A stretch of DNA of 64,000 nucleotides from the NCBI RefSeq assembly GCF_013002705.1, contig NZ_JABEND010000008.1, positions 62,001-126,000 on the forward strand, read 5' to 3'. The first letter of the stretch is position 1. Every line of letters begins with the position of its first letter. The notes beneath the pieces are model-generated. The model had not been told where the DNA came from. It saw nothing but the letters and a program-made list of their open reading frames with translations, and searched no databases. The translations under genes and the position numbers were made by a program. Shown piece by piece: positions 18,208 to 25,907 of this stretch. This DNA is from Nakamurella aerolata. Lineage in GTDB: Bacteria > Actinomycetota > Actinomycetes > Mycobacteriales > Nakamurellaceae.

Positions 18208-18858
18208 TCACTCTGCCGCTTCGGCAAAGTCCCAGTGTGCCAACACCTTCACCTCGACCTGCTCGTCGCCGGTGGCGATCGGCATGTCCGCGGCGGCGGT
18301 CATCGCTTTGGCCGCCAGCATCGGCTGCGGTTGACCGGGCGCACCCATGGTCTCGTCGAGGTTGCGTAGTTGACCGAGGCTCCGCCCGGCCAGCGCGGCG
18401 TACTGTTCGGCGATCGCGGTGGCGTCGGCGAAGGCGGCGTCGCGGGCCCGGCGGCGGGCCGCCACCGGGTCGGCCGCCTGCAGCTGCACGTTCTCGATCC
18501 GGATGCCGTTGCCGCCGCGGTGCACCACATCGGTGAGCAGCCGCGGCAACTGCCCGAGCGTCTCGACGCGGGCCTGCAACCGTTGCGCCGCAACGTATCC
18601 GAGCAGGATCTCGCGCCCGTCCCTGAAGTCGGTGCGGGGACCGAGCGACAGTTCGGCGGTGCGCACCGAGCGGGCGTCGATGCCGTTGTCGGACAGCACA
18701 GCCAACACGTTGCTGGTGGTCTCCGACGCGACCGTGAACGCCTCGCCGGCGTCCGGCCGTAGCACCTCGACGCGCAGGGTGAGCAGCACCTGATCGGACG
18801 GGGCGCTGGCCCGGCCGGTGCCGATGACGGTGATCCCGCTGAAACGTGGCTGCGACAT
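18208..18858 (-). CDS. SIMPL domain protein (DUF541)
   Basis: 216 aa from the ATG at 18858; a 25-codon longer frame exists but its N-terminus (RADKLAGPRGRG) does not resemble the family. SIMPL/DUF541 features: ITVIGTGRASAPSDQVLLTL at the start, TSNVLAVLSDNGIDARSVRT, then ARRRARDAAFADATAIAEQY and the C-terminal EVKVLAHWDF strand. Function of the family is poorly defined (YggE-like proteins affect oxidative stress). No signal peptide here, unlike many homologues. GATACT lies 7 nt before the ATG, which could be a leaderless promoter. Convergent with the PP2C gene. Confidence 0.85.
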   Translation of the reverse strand: MSQPRFSGITVIGTGRASAPSDQVLLTLRVEVLRPDAGEAFTVASETTSNVLAVLSDNGIDARSVRTAELSLGPRTDFRDGREILLGYVAAQRLQARVETLGQLPRLLTDVVHRGGNGIRIENVQLQAADPVAARRRARDAAFADATAIAEQYAALAGRSLGQLRNLDETMGAPGQPQPMLAAKAMTAAADMPIATGDEQVEVKVLAHWDFAEAAE

Positions 18859-18939
18859 GCCCGCGAGTATCGCAGCGTTACCGCGGCCGCGCGGGCCGGC
18901 CAGTTTGTCGGCGCGCACGGTGGCGCCGCCCACATCGGG

Positions 18940-18970
18940 TTGACCTCGAGTGCGCTTGAACTCCTACCGT
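18940..18970 (+). promoter_or_regulatory. Promoter of the PPOX gene, leaderless arrangement
   Basis: TTGACC (18940-18945), 19-nt spacer, TACCGT (18965-18970), ending 7 nt before the ATG at 18978. Confidence 0.5.
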
Positions 18971-18977
18971 CGGCGGC

Positions 18978-19433
18978 ATGAGCGACAGCGTTTCCGGGGC
19001 CCTCTCCGCGGCCGTCCCGAAGGCCAGCGACACCGACGGCTTTGCCGGGTTCACCGAGCCGGAGCTGCATTACCTGCGCGGTAACCGGCTGGGCCGGCTG
19101 GCCACCCTGCGCCCCGACGGCACCCTGCAGAACAGCCCGGTCGGCTACTTCTTGAACGACGACGGCAGCATCGACATCCGCGGCCGGGCCATGAGTTCGA
19201 CGCAGAAATACCGCAACGTCGCCGCCACCGGCCAGATCGCCCTGGTGATCGACGATGTCGCCTCCGTGCAGCCCTGGCGGGTGCGCTGCGTCGAGATCCG
19301 CGGCACCGCCGAGGCCATCGCCGACCAGCACCGCCCCGGCGGCGTCGGCGACGGCGCCGTGATCCGCGTCTTCCCGCGCCGGGTGATCAGCTTCGGCCTC
19401 GACCCGGTCGTCAGCGAGTCCGCCACCGCCTGA
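18978..19433 (+). CDS. PPOX-class F420-dependent oxidoreductase-like protein
   Basis: 151 aa split-beta-barrel flavin/deazaflavin-binding protein of the pyridoxamine 5-phosphate oxidase superfamily. It resembles the actinobacterial MSMEG_5819-type group: YLRGNRLGRLATLRPDGTLQ, NSPVGYFLNDDGSIDI, SSTQKYRNVAATGQIALVID, WRVRCVEIRGTAE and a C-terminal RVFPRRVISFGLD. These residues build the dimer cofactor cleft. Cofactor preference (F420 versus FMN) is inferred from the subfamily look. Monocistronic, with a clear leaderless-type promoter. Confidence 0.82.
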   Translation: MSDSVSGALSAAVPKASDTDGFAGFTEPELHYLRGNRLGRLATLRPDGTLQNSPVGYFLNDDGSIDIRGRAMSSTQKYRNVAATGQIALVIDDVASVQPWRVRCVEIRGTAEAIADQHRPGGVGDGAVIRVFPRRVISFGLDPVVSESATA

Positions 19434-19454
19434 GCGCTGTCCCGGCGCTGCCTC

Positions 19455-19529
19455 GTACCTGAGCTGCCTCCAGTCGCCGAAAACGCGCCGATTCTGCGGT
19501 TTTCACGCCACTGGAGGCAGCTGAGGTAC
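19455..19529. terminator. Long-armed inverted repeat (first of two) between convergent genes
   Basis: 20-nt arms at 19455-19474 and 19510-19529 pair with one mismatch; the core of the arm is GCTGCCTCCAGT. The 35-nt interior adds a second pairing block (GAAAAC with GTTTTC), so the whole folds as one extended hairpin. It lies downstream of the PPOX gene (+) and the HIT gene (-). Confidence 0.6.
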
Positions 19530-19545
19530 AAGGTTGCCTGCGGAT

Positions 19546-19627
19546 GATTCATACCAGTGGCCGCAAGAGCGCCAGAACGGGCCGATTTCGGCCAGTTGAG
19601 GGCGTCTGGCGGCCACTGGTATGAATC
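19546..19627. terminator. Long-armed inverted repeat (second of two) between convergent genes
   Basis: Perfect 19-bp arms, GATTCATACCAGTGGCCGC (19546-19564) and its complement (19609-19627), enclose 44 nt that contain a nested hairpin (GGCCGA / TCGGCC). It has the same architecture as the element at 19455 and the one at 7045, but no shared arm sequence. Confidence 0.6.
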
Positions 19628-19685
19628 CGCGGCCGGACGCAGCGCACGCGCGTGGGCCAGGCAGGTGCTCACGGCCGGCGGGCGC

Positions 19686-20114
19686 TCAGCGGTCGAGTGC
19701 GGCGCGCAGCCGCGCGGCGTAGGAGTCGCGCTCGGCGTCGTCGGTGTAGCGGGTGCGCGGCCAGAAGAAGCCGCGCAGCCCGTCGCCCTTGGTGCGCGGC
19801 ACTACGTGCACATGCAGGTGCGGCACGCTCTGGCTGATGGTGTTGTTGATCGCCACGAAGCTGCCCTGCGCGTCGAACGCCGGCAGCACCGCGGCGGAGA
19901 CCCGTTGTGCCAGCGTCATTGTCGGGGTCAGCAGGTCCGGCGAGAGCTCCGGCAGGGTGACCACATGCGCGCGCGGCACCACCAGGGTGTGGCCGCGGAA
20001 CACCGGGCGGACGTCCAGAAACGCGACGGCCTCCGGCGTCTCGGCGACCATCGCCGCGGGCTCGTCACCGGCGGCGATCCGGCAGAACAGGCAGGTCGGG
20101 TCGAACCCGGTCAC
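19686..20114 (-). CDS. HIT-family nucleotide hydrolase/transferase
   Basis: 142 aa. Histidine-triad fold: the motif HLHVHVVPR near residue 98 supplies the catalytic His triad, and the N-terminal C-x2-C (Cys8, Cys11 in CLFCRI) is the structural zinc pair. Members hydrolyse nucleoside phosphoramidates or dinucleotides; exact substrate unknown. GTG at 20114 overlaps the anti-sigma gene stop (GTGA), so it is the last gene of the sigM transcript. Confidence 0.92.
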   Translation of the reverse strand: MTGFDPTCLFCRIAAGDEPAAMVAETPEAVAFLDVRPVFRGHTLVVPRAHVVTLPELSPDLLTPTMTLAQRVSAAVLPAFDAQGSFVAINNTISQSVPHLHVHVVPRTKGDGLRGFFWPRTRYTDDAERDSYAARLRAALDR

Positions 20115-21469
20115 TGCCCTACCGGCTCGCGGTCAAGCAGGTTCGCGCCGCTGGTGCCGCAGTTGGCGCCGACCACAACGATCTCCTGCTTGCCGGGCGC
20201 CGTCTCGACCAGAATCGCGTAGGCGGGCTGTCCCTGGTAGGTGCCGGACCTGGTGCCCTTCACCTGGGTGACCACGATGTTGTTGTCGCTCAGGCACTGC
20301 GTGAAGGTGCTGCGGTTGGCCAGCGCACCATCGGGCTCGCTGCCGTCGATCTGGCTCATCTGCCCGGCCAGATTGCCCGGTTCCAGTTGCAGCAGCTCGC
20401 CACCGGACGGCACCTCGGCGCCGGGGGCCGGAGCGCCACCGTTGTTGCCCCCGGTCAGGGTGCCGACGTTGGTCGGCAGCGTCACGGCAGGGCCTGGCTG
20501 CGGAGTTCCGGCCTCGTTGCTGGCCTTGTTCCCGGTCAACGCCACCGCGGTGACGGCACCGATCGCGACCACCGCGGCCGCGGCGAGCAGACCACCGGTC
20601 CACTTGCGCCGCCGGGAACGCTGCGCCTCGAGCGACCCGACCCTGGCTTTGCGCCGGTCAGCGAGCTGGGTCACCGCGTCAGGGGCACCGACCGGAACCG
20701 GGCGCGGACGCCCGTTCTCGCCGGCCGGTGGTTGCGTCGCCTGCGGCGGCGGGGTGACGGCAGAGCCTGAGGTGGCCCGCGGGGCATCGGAGCTCACCGG
20801 TCCGCCCGGCAGTCGAGCCGGGATCACCGGACGGTGCCGCTGCGGCGGCGGGGCCGACTCCTGCGGCGCGCGCTGCGCCGGCAGCCGCACGACGTTGTTG
20901 GATCCAGCAGGGTTGGGCCCGCCCGGGTTGGGTCCGGCGGCGCCACGGCCTGCGGGGCCAGGTCCAGCGGGGCCGGTTCCGGCGGCGCCCGGTCCGGCGA
21001 TGCGGCCGGGAGCCGGACGGGCGTGCCCGTCCGGCAGCCGTCCGCCGGGTTGAACGGTGCGGTTCGGTCCGGACAGCAGCGCGGTGAAGCCGCTGCGTCC
21101 GGTCAGCGGGGGCGGGCCGGCCTGCTCGGGCAGCCGGCGGTCGGCCCCATGGGCCTGCCGCTGCGGCGCCTGCCGGGTCGCACCCGACGTCACGCCCTGG
21201 TCGCGGGCGTCCCACTCCGCTGCGATGACGGCGTCCATCCGCGTCACGTACTGGCGCGGCATCTGCACCGGCGGGAGCAGCGAGAGCTCGTCGACCATCG
21301 AGTCGAGGGCAGTCAGGATCGCCGCACCCTCCGGATCGGCAAGGATACGGGCGCGCAGCTCGGCGGTCTGCTCGGCCGGATACACACCGGCCTGCACGTC
21401 GGCCACGACATCAACGGTCCACGGCGGCCCTGGCGGCGCGCCGCCGGCGACCGCCTGCTCGTCAGTCAT
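20111..21469 (-). CDS. Putative anti-sigma-M factor (RsmA-like, no zinc motif)
   Basis: 452 aa from the ATG at 21469, whose A overlaps the sigM TGA stop (TGATG). An N-terminal helical region (about 16-95, with ADVQAGVYPAEQTAELRARI) is the likely SigM-binding part; it contains no Cys or His, so no zinc-type HxxxCxxC motif. A 170-residue Pro/Gly-rich linker follows, then one membrane segment (about 291-313) and an external domain with two Cys (CLSDNNIVVTQVKG; VVVGANCGTSGANL). Position directly after sigM, as for RsmA in mycobacteria, is the main evidence; sequence similarity cannot be tested here. Confidence 0.72.
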   Translation of the reverse strand: MTDEQAVAGGAPPGPPWTVDVVADVQAGVYPAEQTAELRARILADPEGAAILTALDSMVDELSLLPPVQMPRQYVTRMDAVIAAEWDARDQGVTSGATRQAPQRQAHGADRRLPEQAGPPPLTGRSGFTALLSGPNRTVQPGGRLPDGHARPAPGRIAGPGAAGTGPAGPGPAGRGAAGPNPGGPNPAGSNNVVRLPAQRAPQESAPPPQRHRPVIPARLPGGPVSSDAPRATSGSAVTPPPQATQPPAGENGRPRPVPVGAPDAVTQLADRRKARVGSLEAQRSRRRKWTGGLLAAAAVVAIGAVTAVALTGNKASNEAGTPQPGPAVTLPTNVGTLTGGNNGGAPAPGAEVPSGGELLQLEPGNLAGQMSQIDGSEPDGALANRSTFTQCLSDNNIVVTQVKGTRSGTYQGQPAYAILVETAPGKQEIVVVGANCGTSGANLLDREPVGQ

Positions 21470-22137
21470 CAACTACTCCCTCGCTGGGTTGCGTCCGCCG
21501 AACGCCCAGGCGCGGCACCCGATCCTGTGCCTGCGCCGGTTCTCGGACGACCGGCAATCTCCGATTCGACGGAACTTCCGGCGTCCGGGTTCCGCAGATG
21601 TCCGAGCAGAATTGCCAGCTTTGCTCGCCCCCGCGCACAACGACTCTTGATGGTCCCCTCAGCCACCCCCAGCATCGACGCCGCTTCGGCCACCGGGTAG
21701 CCCTCGACGTCCACCAATACGATCGCTGCCCGCTGGTCGTCGGGCAGCGTGCCCAGCGCCTCGGCCAGGTCCAGCTGCAGTTCCCGGTCGGCCATCGCAT
21801 CGCGCGGGGCCGGGGGTTCGTTGATCTCCTCGGTCAGCGGCACCGACGGCCGCGCCTGCCGGCGCCGGATCCGGTCGAGACAGGCGTTGACCACGATCCG
21901 GTGCAGCCAGGTGGTGACCGCCGACTCGGCCCGGAACCGGTCGGCCGCGCGGAAAGCGGAGATCAGCGCGTCCTGGACGGCGTCGGCGGCCTCTTCCGGA
22001 TCGCGCATGGTGCGCAGCGCGACCGCCCACATCCGGTCGCGGTGTCTGGTCGCCAATTCACCGAACGCGGTGCGGTCGCCGGCGGTATGCGCGGCGATCA
22101 GCTCGGCGTCCGTTCGACCGGAGTCCAGCACAGGCAC
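21469..22137 (-). CDS. sigM: ECF RNA polymerase sigma factor SigM
   Basis: 222 aa, GTG start. Region 2 (about 12-85) includes FGELATRHRDRMWAVALRTM, the core-binding DAVQDALISAFRAADRF and the -10 recognition helix VTTWLHRIVVNACLDRIRRR. Region 4 (about 125-178) includes LPDDQRAAIVLVDVEGYPVA and the HTH EAASMLGVAEGTIKSRCARG. A 40-residue Gly/Ala-rich tail follows. Assignment to SigM rather than another ECF factor rests on position: it follows the MurJ-pseudokinase genes and precedes a membrane anti-sigma factor. A -10 box TAGGCT ends 6 nt before the GTG, suggesting its own leaderless transcript. Confidence 0.9.
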   Translation of the reverse strand: MPVLDSGRTDAELIAAHTAGDRTAFGELATRHRDRMWAVALRTMRDPEEAADAVQDALISAFRAADRFRAESAVTTWLHRIVVNACLDRIRRRQARPSVPLTEEINEPPAPRDAMADRELQLDLAEALGTLPDDQRAAIVLVDVEGYPVAEAASMLGVAEGTIKSRCARGRAKLAILLGHLRNPDAGSSVESEIAGRPRTGAGTGSGAAPGRSADATQRGSS

Positions 22138-22143
22138 CGCGTG

Positions 22144-22149
22144 AGCCTA
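22144..22149 (-). promoter_or_regulatory. -10 box of sigM, leaderless arrangement
   Basis: TAGGCT on the minus strand ends 6 nt before the sigM GTG. The region 17 nt upstream reads GTGAAC, a weak -35. Confidence 0.4.
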
Positions 22150-22212
22150 TCTGTCTCGCGGGGTCAGTTCACGCAAGGCACCGGCCCGGCTGGGCCACCG
22201 CCCAGCAATCGG

Positions 22213-24153
22213 TTACTGGGTGCCCTGGACGGAGACCTCGCCGATCTGCGCCCACCAGCGGCCGCCGGGGGCGTTGTCGACGGTTCTGGTGACGAACACG
22301 ATGAGGTACCGCGAGGTGGGCGCGTTGTTGATCGGGAACTCGGCGGGGGCGGCGTTGATGGTGCCCTGGGCCAGCACCTGGGTGGCGTCCAGCGGCGGGT
22401 TGATCGAGTCGGCCGAGCGGATCTGCACCTGCATGCCCTGCGTGGCCGCCTGCCCCGTGGTCGGATCGAGCGCCGGCGTCACCGTGACGGACGTCGGCTT
22501 CACCGGCTTGTCGAACTGCAGCGTCACCCCGACCCCGGTCTTGTAGCCGTTCGGCCCGAACTGCTGCTTGTACTGATCGGTCTGCCAGCCCTTCGCCGCG
22601 TTCTTGTCCCAGAGCAGGTCCACCAGGTCGGGGTTGTCCGGCTTGCCCGTCCCGTTCGGGTCGTACACCTGCCCGCCGACGATCGCGACCGGAGCCGACG
22701 GCGCCGCCGAGCTGCTCGGGCTGCCGCTGGTCTGCGGGCCGGACGACGCCGCCCCGGACGCGGCGGGGGCGCCACCGGCGACGGTGGTGGCCCGCGCCGT
22801 AGTGGACGAGCCGGTGGTGATCAGGCCGAGATCGGACTTGTTGCTGCGGTCGATGTCGGCCAACGTGTTCCGCGCCAAGGTGCCGACAACGATCAGGATC
22901 AGCGCGACGAACGCGGCCAGGAACGCCACCGCCACCGACAGTTTCAACCGGCGTTCGCGGCGCAGCCGCTTGTCCGCGGGCGACATGGTGGGCGGCGGTT
23001 CGACCGGGCCATGGGCGGGCGTGGCTGCGGCCCGCGGATCGAAGCCGCCCGCCGCGTTCTCCGGGGTGCGCAACAGGGTGGCGAGCGCGGCGACCGCGCT
23101 GATGCCGTCCGGGTCCTCCGGGTGCAGCGCCCGTTCGGTGAGCTGGGCAAGCGCCGGCGGGACGGCCGGGTTCACCTCGTCGGCGGGCGCCTCACGCCCG
23201 TCGCGCATCGGGGCGGACCTGATGCCGGGCTCGGTGAGGGCCGGCAGGGTGTTGCTGGCGGGCCACAGGCCCGTCAGCATCAGGTACAGCAGGCCGCCGA
23301 CGGCGCGGATGTCGGCGTCGGGCGCCGCAGCTGCGTGCGCGATCACGTGCGAGAACCGGACCTGCCCGTCGACGTTGACGCGGATCAGCGACGGGGTGAT
23401 GGAACCGAGCGCCAGACCGTTGCGGTGCGCCTCGGCCACCGCGTCGGCCAGCCGTCCGGCGATCGACGACGCCACCGCCGGCTCCAGCGGACCGTGCGAG
23501 AGCAGATCGGTCAGCGTCGCGCCGTCGACCCATTGCCCGACGACGAACGTCTGGCCGTGGTCGGTGCCGAGGTCAAGGGTCTGCGGCAGCCCGATGTGAT
23601 GCAGCCGGCCGGCCCGCAGGGTGCGCGCCACCGTTGCCGACGCCCCGGACGAGTCCGGCAGCAGGGTGATGGCCATGTCCCGCGGCAGCACGGTGTCGCG
23701 GGCGCGCCAGAACCGGTTCCCCGCATGATCGGTGGTGACCAGCGTGACCAGCCGGTAGCGGCCGCCCACCGTCGCGCCGGGCGCCAGTTCCGGCGTTTCC
23801 TCTTGTTGGGTGTCGCCTTGTTGGGTGTCGCCTTGTTGGGTGTCGCCTTGTTGGGTGTCGCCTTGTTGGGTGTCGCCGTGGATGGCGTCCTGCCCGGTGT
23901 TGGGCAGCGCGTCGGTGGCGGTGTCGTTGTTGCTGTTGGCGGAGTTGTTACCGGCAGTGTTGTCGGCGGCGTTGTTGGCGGCGGCAGTGCCGGGGTCGGC
24001 GTTGGGGTCGGCGGAATTGTTGCCGGGGGCGCCGTGGCCGGCGGCCGGGTCGCTGCGGTGGCCCGCGTCACCGGCGGGAGTGGCGCCGCCAGCGGGGGTG
24101 CCGTCACCGCTGGGATTACCCGGCACCTGCGCGTCCGGCTGGTCGTTGGCCAC
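22213..24153 (-). CDS. Membrane pseudokinase of the MurJ/SigM locus (Rv3910 C-terminal-like)
   Basis: 646 aa. Residues 1-130 are Asn/Asp/Gly-rich and include five GDTQQ repeats (93-117). Residues 131-380 have a protein-kinase fold (TVGGRYRLVTLV, then an AEAHRNG helix), but catalytic residues are lost: no Lys in DMAITLL, GSITPSLIRV replaces the HRD loop and VRFSHV replaces DFG. One membrane segment (about 402-428) leads to an external beta-rich domain (GVTLQFDKPVKPTSVTVTPA). In M. tuberculosis this pseudokinase is fused to MurJ and, once phosphorylated, recruits FhaA; here it is a separate gene 1.75 kb away. GTG start with TAACCT ending 6 nt upstream. Confidence 0.85.
   Translation of the reverse strand: MANDQPDAQVPGNPSGDGTPAGGATPAGDAGHRSDPAAGHGAPGNNSADPNADPGTAAANNAADNTAGNNSANSNNDTATDALPNTGQDAIHGDTQQGDTQQGDTQQGDTQQGDTQQEETPELAPGATVGGRYRLVTLVTTDHAGNRFWRARDTVLPRDMAITLLPDSSGASATVARTLRAGRLHHIGLPQTLDLGTDHGQTFVVGQWVDGATLTDLLSHGPLEPAVASSIAGRLADAVAEAHRNGLALGSITPSLIRVNVDGQVRFSHVIAHAAAAPDADIRAVGGLLYLMLTGLWPASNTLPALTEPGIRSAPMRDGREAPADEVNPAVPPALAQLTERALHPEDPDGISAVAALATLLRTPENAAGGFDPRAAATPAHGPVEPPPTMSPADKRLRRERRLKLSVAVAFLAAFVALILIVVGTLARNTLADIDRSNKSDLGLITTGSSTTARATTVAGGAPAASGAASSGPQTSGSPSSSAAPSAPVAIVGGQVYDPNGTGKPDNPDLVDLLWDKNAAKGWQTDQYKQQFGPNGYKTGVGVTLQFDKPVKPTSVTVTPALDPTTGQAATQGMQVQIRSADSINPPLDATQVLAQGTINAAPAEFPINNAPTSRYLIVFVTRTVDNAPGGRWWAQIGEVSVQGTQ
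23803..23877 (-). repeat. 15-bp tandem repeat, five perfect copies, in the pseudokinase gene
   Basis: TTGTTGGGTGTCGCC repeated five times without change (plus strand), encoding GDTQQ on the minus strand. Perfect identity points to very recent expansion and likely length variation between strains. Confidence 0.92.
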
Positions 24154-24159
24154 GCGACG

Positions 24160-24165
24160 AGGTTA
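24160..24165 (-). promoter_or_regulatory. -10 box of the pseudokinase gene, leaderless arrangement
   Basis: TAACCT on the minus strand ends 6 nt before the GTG at 24153; no Shine-Dalgarno. Confidence 0.4.
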
Positions 24166-24328
24166 CCGGCGCTGACCTGTGCCGCAGACCGGCACGCCCC
24201 GCTCGCCGGCCGTGGCTCAGCGCTGACCATGCACCTCGAGCGGCCGGCCGCTCGGCCCGACTCAGCGTCGGGCCGCCCTGTCTCACCCTCGACACAGCTT
24301 GGAGCTATCGTGACTCAGGTCACATGCT

Positions 24329-24353
24329 GACAACAATAATTGTCTATTGACAA
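24329..24353. promoter_or_regulatory. Triple half-site operator GACAA / TTGTC / GACAA
   Basis: GACAA (24329-24333), TTGTC (24340-24344) and GACAA (24349-24353) form two overlapping inverted repeats, spaced 6 and 4 nt. It lies in a strikingly AT-rich 40-nt stretch, 29 nt before the ATG of an HTH-containing protein. The layout suggests a dimeric repressor operator, perhaps autoregulatory. Confidence 0.5.
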
Positions 24354-24381
24354 CGTGTGCTGTCTGGAACAAGCTGATGCC

Positions 24382-25056
24382 ATGGACGCAGACCAGATCG
24401 CGGAGCTGATGGTCGACCTGTTCACCAGGCTGGTTCAGGACGGCATGTCCAACCACAACACTCAGACCGGCCTCGACCCTGACGTTCAAGACCTGTTGGC
24501 GGCGCACTACCTGGCGCAGACCAAGGCCGCCATGGCGCGGCTGGAGCGGGAAATGCTGGCCACCACCCGGCTGGACTACACCACGCTCGGTTCCGCACTC
24601 GGCATCTCCAAGCAGGCCGCCCGCACCAAGGTGGCGGCCGCGCGGCAGGCCCAACAGGCCGCCGAAGCTGCCGAGGACGCCACAGGTGGTTCCGCTGCCA
24701 GCGCCGGCTCCGATGCCGGCTCCGGTGACGGGGCCAGTGCCGGTGTCGCTGCCGGCTCCGGTGACGGCGCAGCCGGCACCGACGGGCCGCCACCGATGCG
24801 GTACCGGCCGGTCACCCTGGAATGGGCCAGCCGGAACCTGCCGCCGGTCACCCACCGGGTCCGCACCGTTGTGCCGAACCCGCACCTGACGGCCGCCGTC
24901 GACCCGTACGCCGACCTGCCGGAACGCAAACCGCGTCCTGCCACCGTCGTGCAGGCCGTCGGTCGCGGCACCCGCAGAGTCCGCATCGCCGAAGACACCG
25001 ACCCTCCTGAGCAGCCGGCGACCCCGGTCCTCTCAGGCACACCGGAAGCCGGCTGA
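24382..25056 (+). CDS. Uncharacterised protein with a helix-turn-helix-like segment
   Basis: 224 aa from the ATG at 24382; an in-frame TTG at 24340 would start inside the operator and is less likely. I do not recognise the family. Residues 1-65 are helical (DQIAELMVDLFTRLVQDGMS). Residues about 62-90 (LDYTTLGSALGISKQAARTK) look like a sigma-region-4/ParB-type HTH. Residues 95-135 are Ala/Gly-rich. The C-terminus (PPVTHRVRTVVPNPHLTAAV) is polar without membrane segments. It sits with the next gene as a plus-strand insertion between pseudokinase and murJ, both on the minus strand. Confidence 0.65.
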   Translation: MDADQIAELMVDLFTRLVQDGMSNHNTQTGLDPDVQDLLAAHYLAQTKAAMARLEREMLATTRLDYTTLGSALGISKQAARTKVAAARQAQQAAEAAEDATGGSAASAGSDAGSGDGASAGVAAGSGDGAAGTDGPPPMRYRPVTLEWASRNLPPVTHRVRTVVPNPHLTAAVDPYADLPERKPRPATVVQAVGRGTRRVRIAEDTDPPEQPATPVLSGTPEAG

Positions 25057-25223
25057 CCGCACCGGTCACCAGGCAAGCCGCAGCACCGCAGTTCAGCAAC
25101 CCGCACCATTCGTCGGTAGCCGGGATGGTCCCGGCTACCCGAAATCTCCGCACACCGCGGTCGCGGTCAACGATCGCGCACCGTCGCCGGGGAGAAGAAC
25201 CGCACACCCGAGGGGGAACCGTC

Positions 25224-25619
25224 ATGTCCGCAACCGCAGCAAACACCAAGCACACCAACGCTTTCTACCTGCAGGCCATCGCGTCGTTCGTGGTGTCCGC
25301 CGGCGCAGTGATCGTCGGCGTGCTCTACCTGGACGTCTCGACGTGGATCCGGGCGTTCCTGCTGCTCGGCGTGCTCTACCTGATCACCTCGACGGTGACC
25401 ATGTCGAAGGTGATCCGTGACCGGGACGAGGCGAACGCGATCCACCACCGCGTCGACGCCGCGCGGCTGGAGCGTTACCTGACCGAGTTCGACCCGCTGC
25501 GCGACCCCGCCGAGTGGGGAAACAGCAACGACACCAAGCACTCTGCGGCACCGGTTCAGCAGACAGCGGTGCCCGCCACTGCCGCCGTCACCTCGGCCGC
25601 GATGCGCTCGGCCGGCTGA
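25224..25619 (+). CDS. YiaA/YiaB-family two-helix membrane protein
   Basis: 131 aa. ATG at 25224 is set by the strong Shine-Dalgarno GAGGGGGA; the 33-codon upstream extension is not protein-like. Two membrane helices, AFYLQAIASFVVSAGAVIVG (about 13-34) and WIRAFLLLGVLYLITSTVTM (about 42-62), match the YiaAB two-helix domain. They are followed by MSKVIRDRDEANAI and a polar tail to residue 131. Function of the family is unknown. Ends upstream of a strong bidirectional terminator that separates it from murJ. Confidence 0.85.
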   Translation: MSATAANTKHTNAFYLQAIASFVVSAGAVIVGVLYLDVSTWIRAFLLLGVLYLITSTVTMSKVIRDRDEANAIHHRVDAARLERYLTEFDPLRDPAEWGNSNDTKHSAAPVQQTAVPATAAVTSAAMRSAG

Positions 25620-25712
25620 GCCCGACCGCAACCTGCCAGCACCACCCGCGACAACCACCACCGCACCGCCGGACTGCACCACCAGGACCGCAGCGCCGGC
25701 GTACCCGGAACG

Positions 25713-25747
25713 CAGGGCCCGTCCATTGAGGGGTTGGACGGGCCCTG
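25713..25747. terminator. Strong bidirectional terminator hairpin
   Basis: Perfect 13-bp stem CAGGGCCCGTCCA (25713-25725) / TGGACGGGCCCTG (25735-25747) with a 9-nt loop, placed between the convergent YiaA-like and murJ genes. No T-run. Confidence 0.75.
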
Positions 25748-25907
25748 TCCGGTGTCCGGACTCGGATGGTTTCCAGGGTCGGGCGAGTTCCGGTCTCACG
25801 GCGAACAGCGGACCGGCTCGACTGCACCGAACCGCCTGCGGCGCTGGCACTCTGCTGGTAGGGGGCTTCCTGCCGGGGGCCGGCTGTGGCCGGCGCGGAG
25901 TCGCGGT

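Noticed and set aside
21598-24330. A 910-codon open frame on the plus strand
   Set aside because: Antisense to sigM and the pseudokinase gene; composition-driven.
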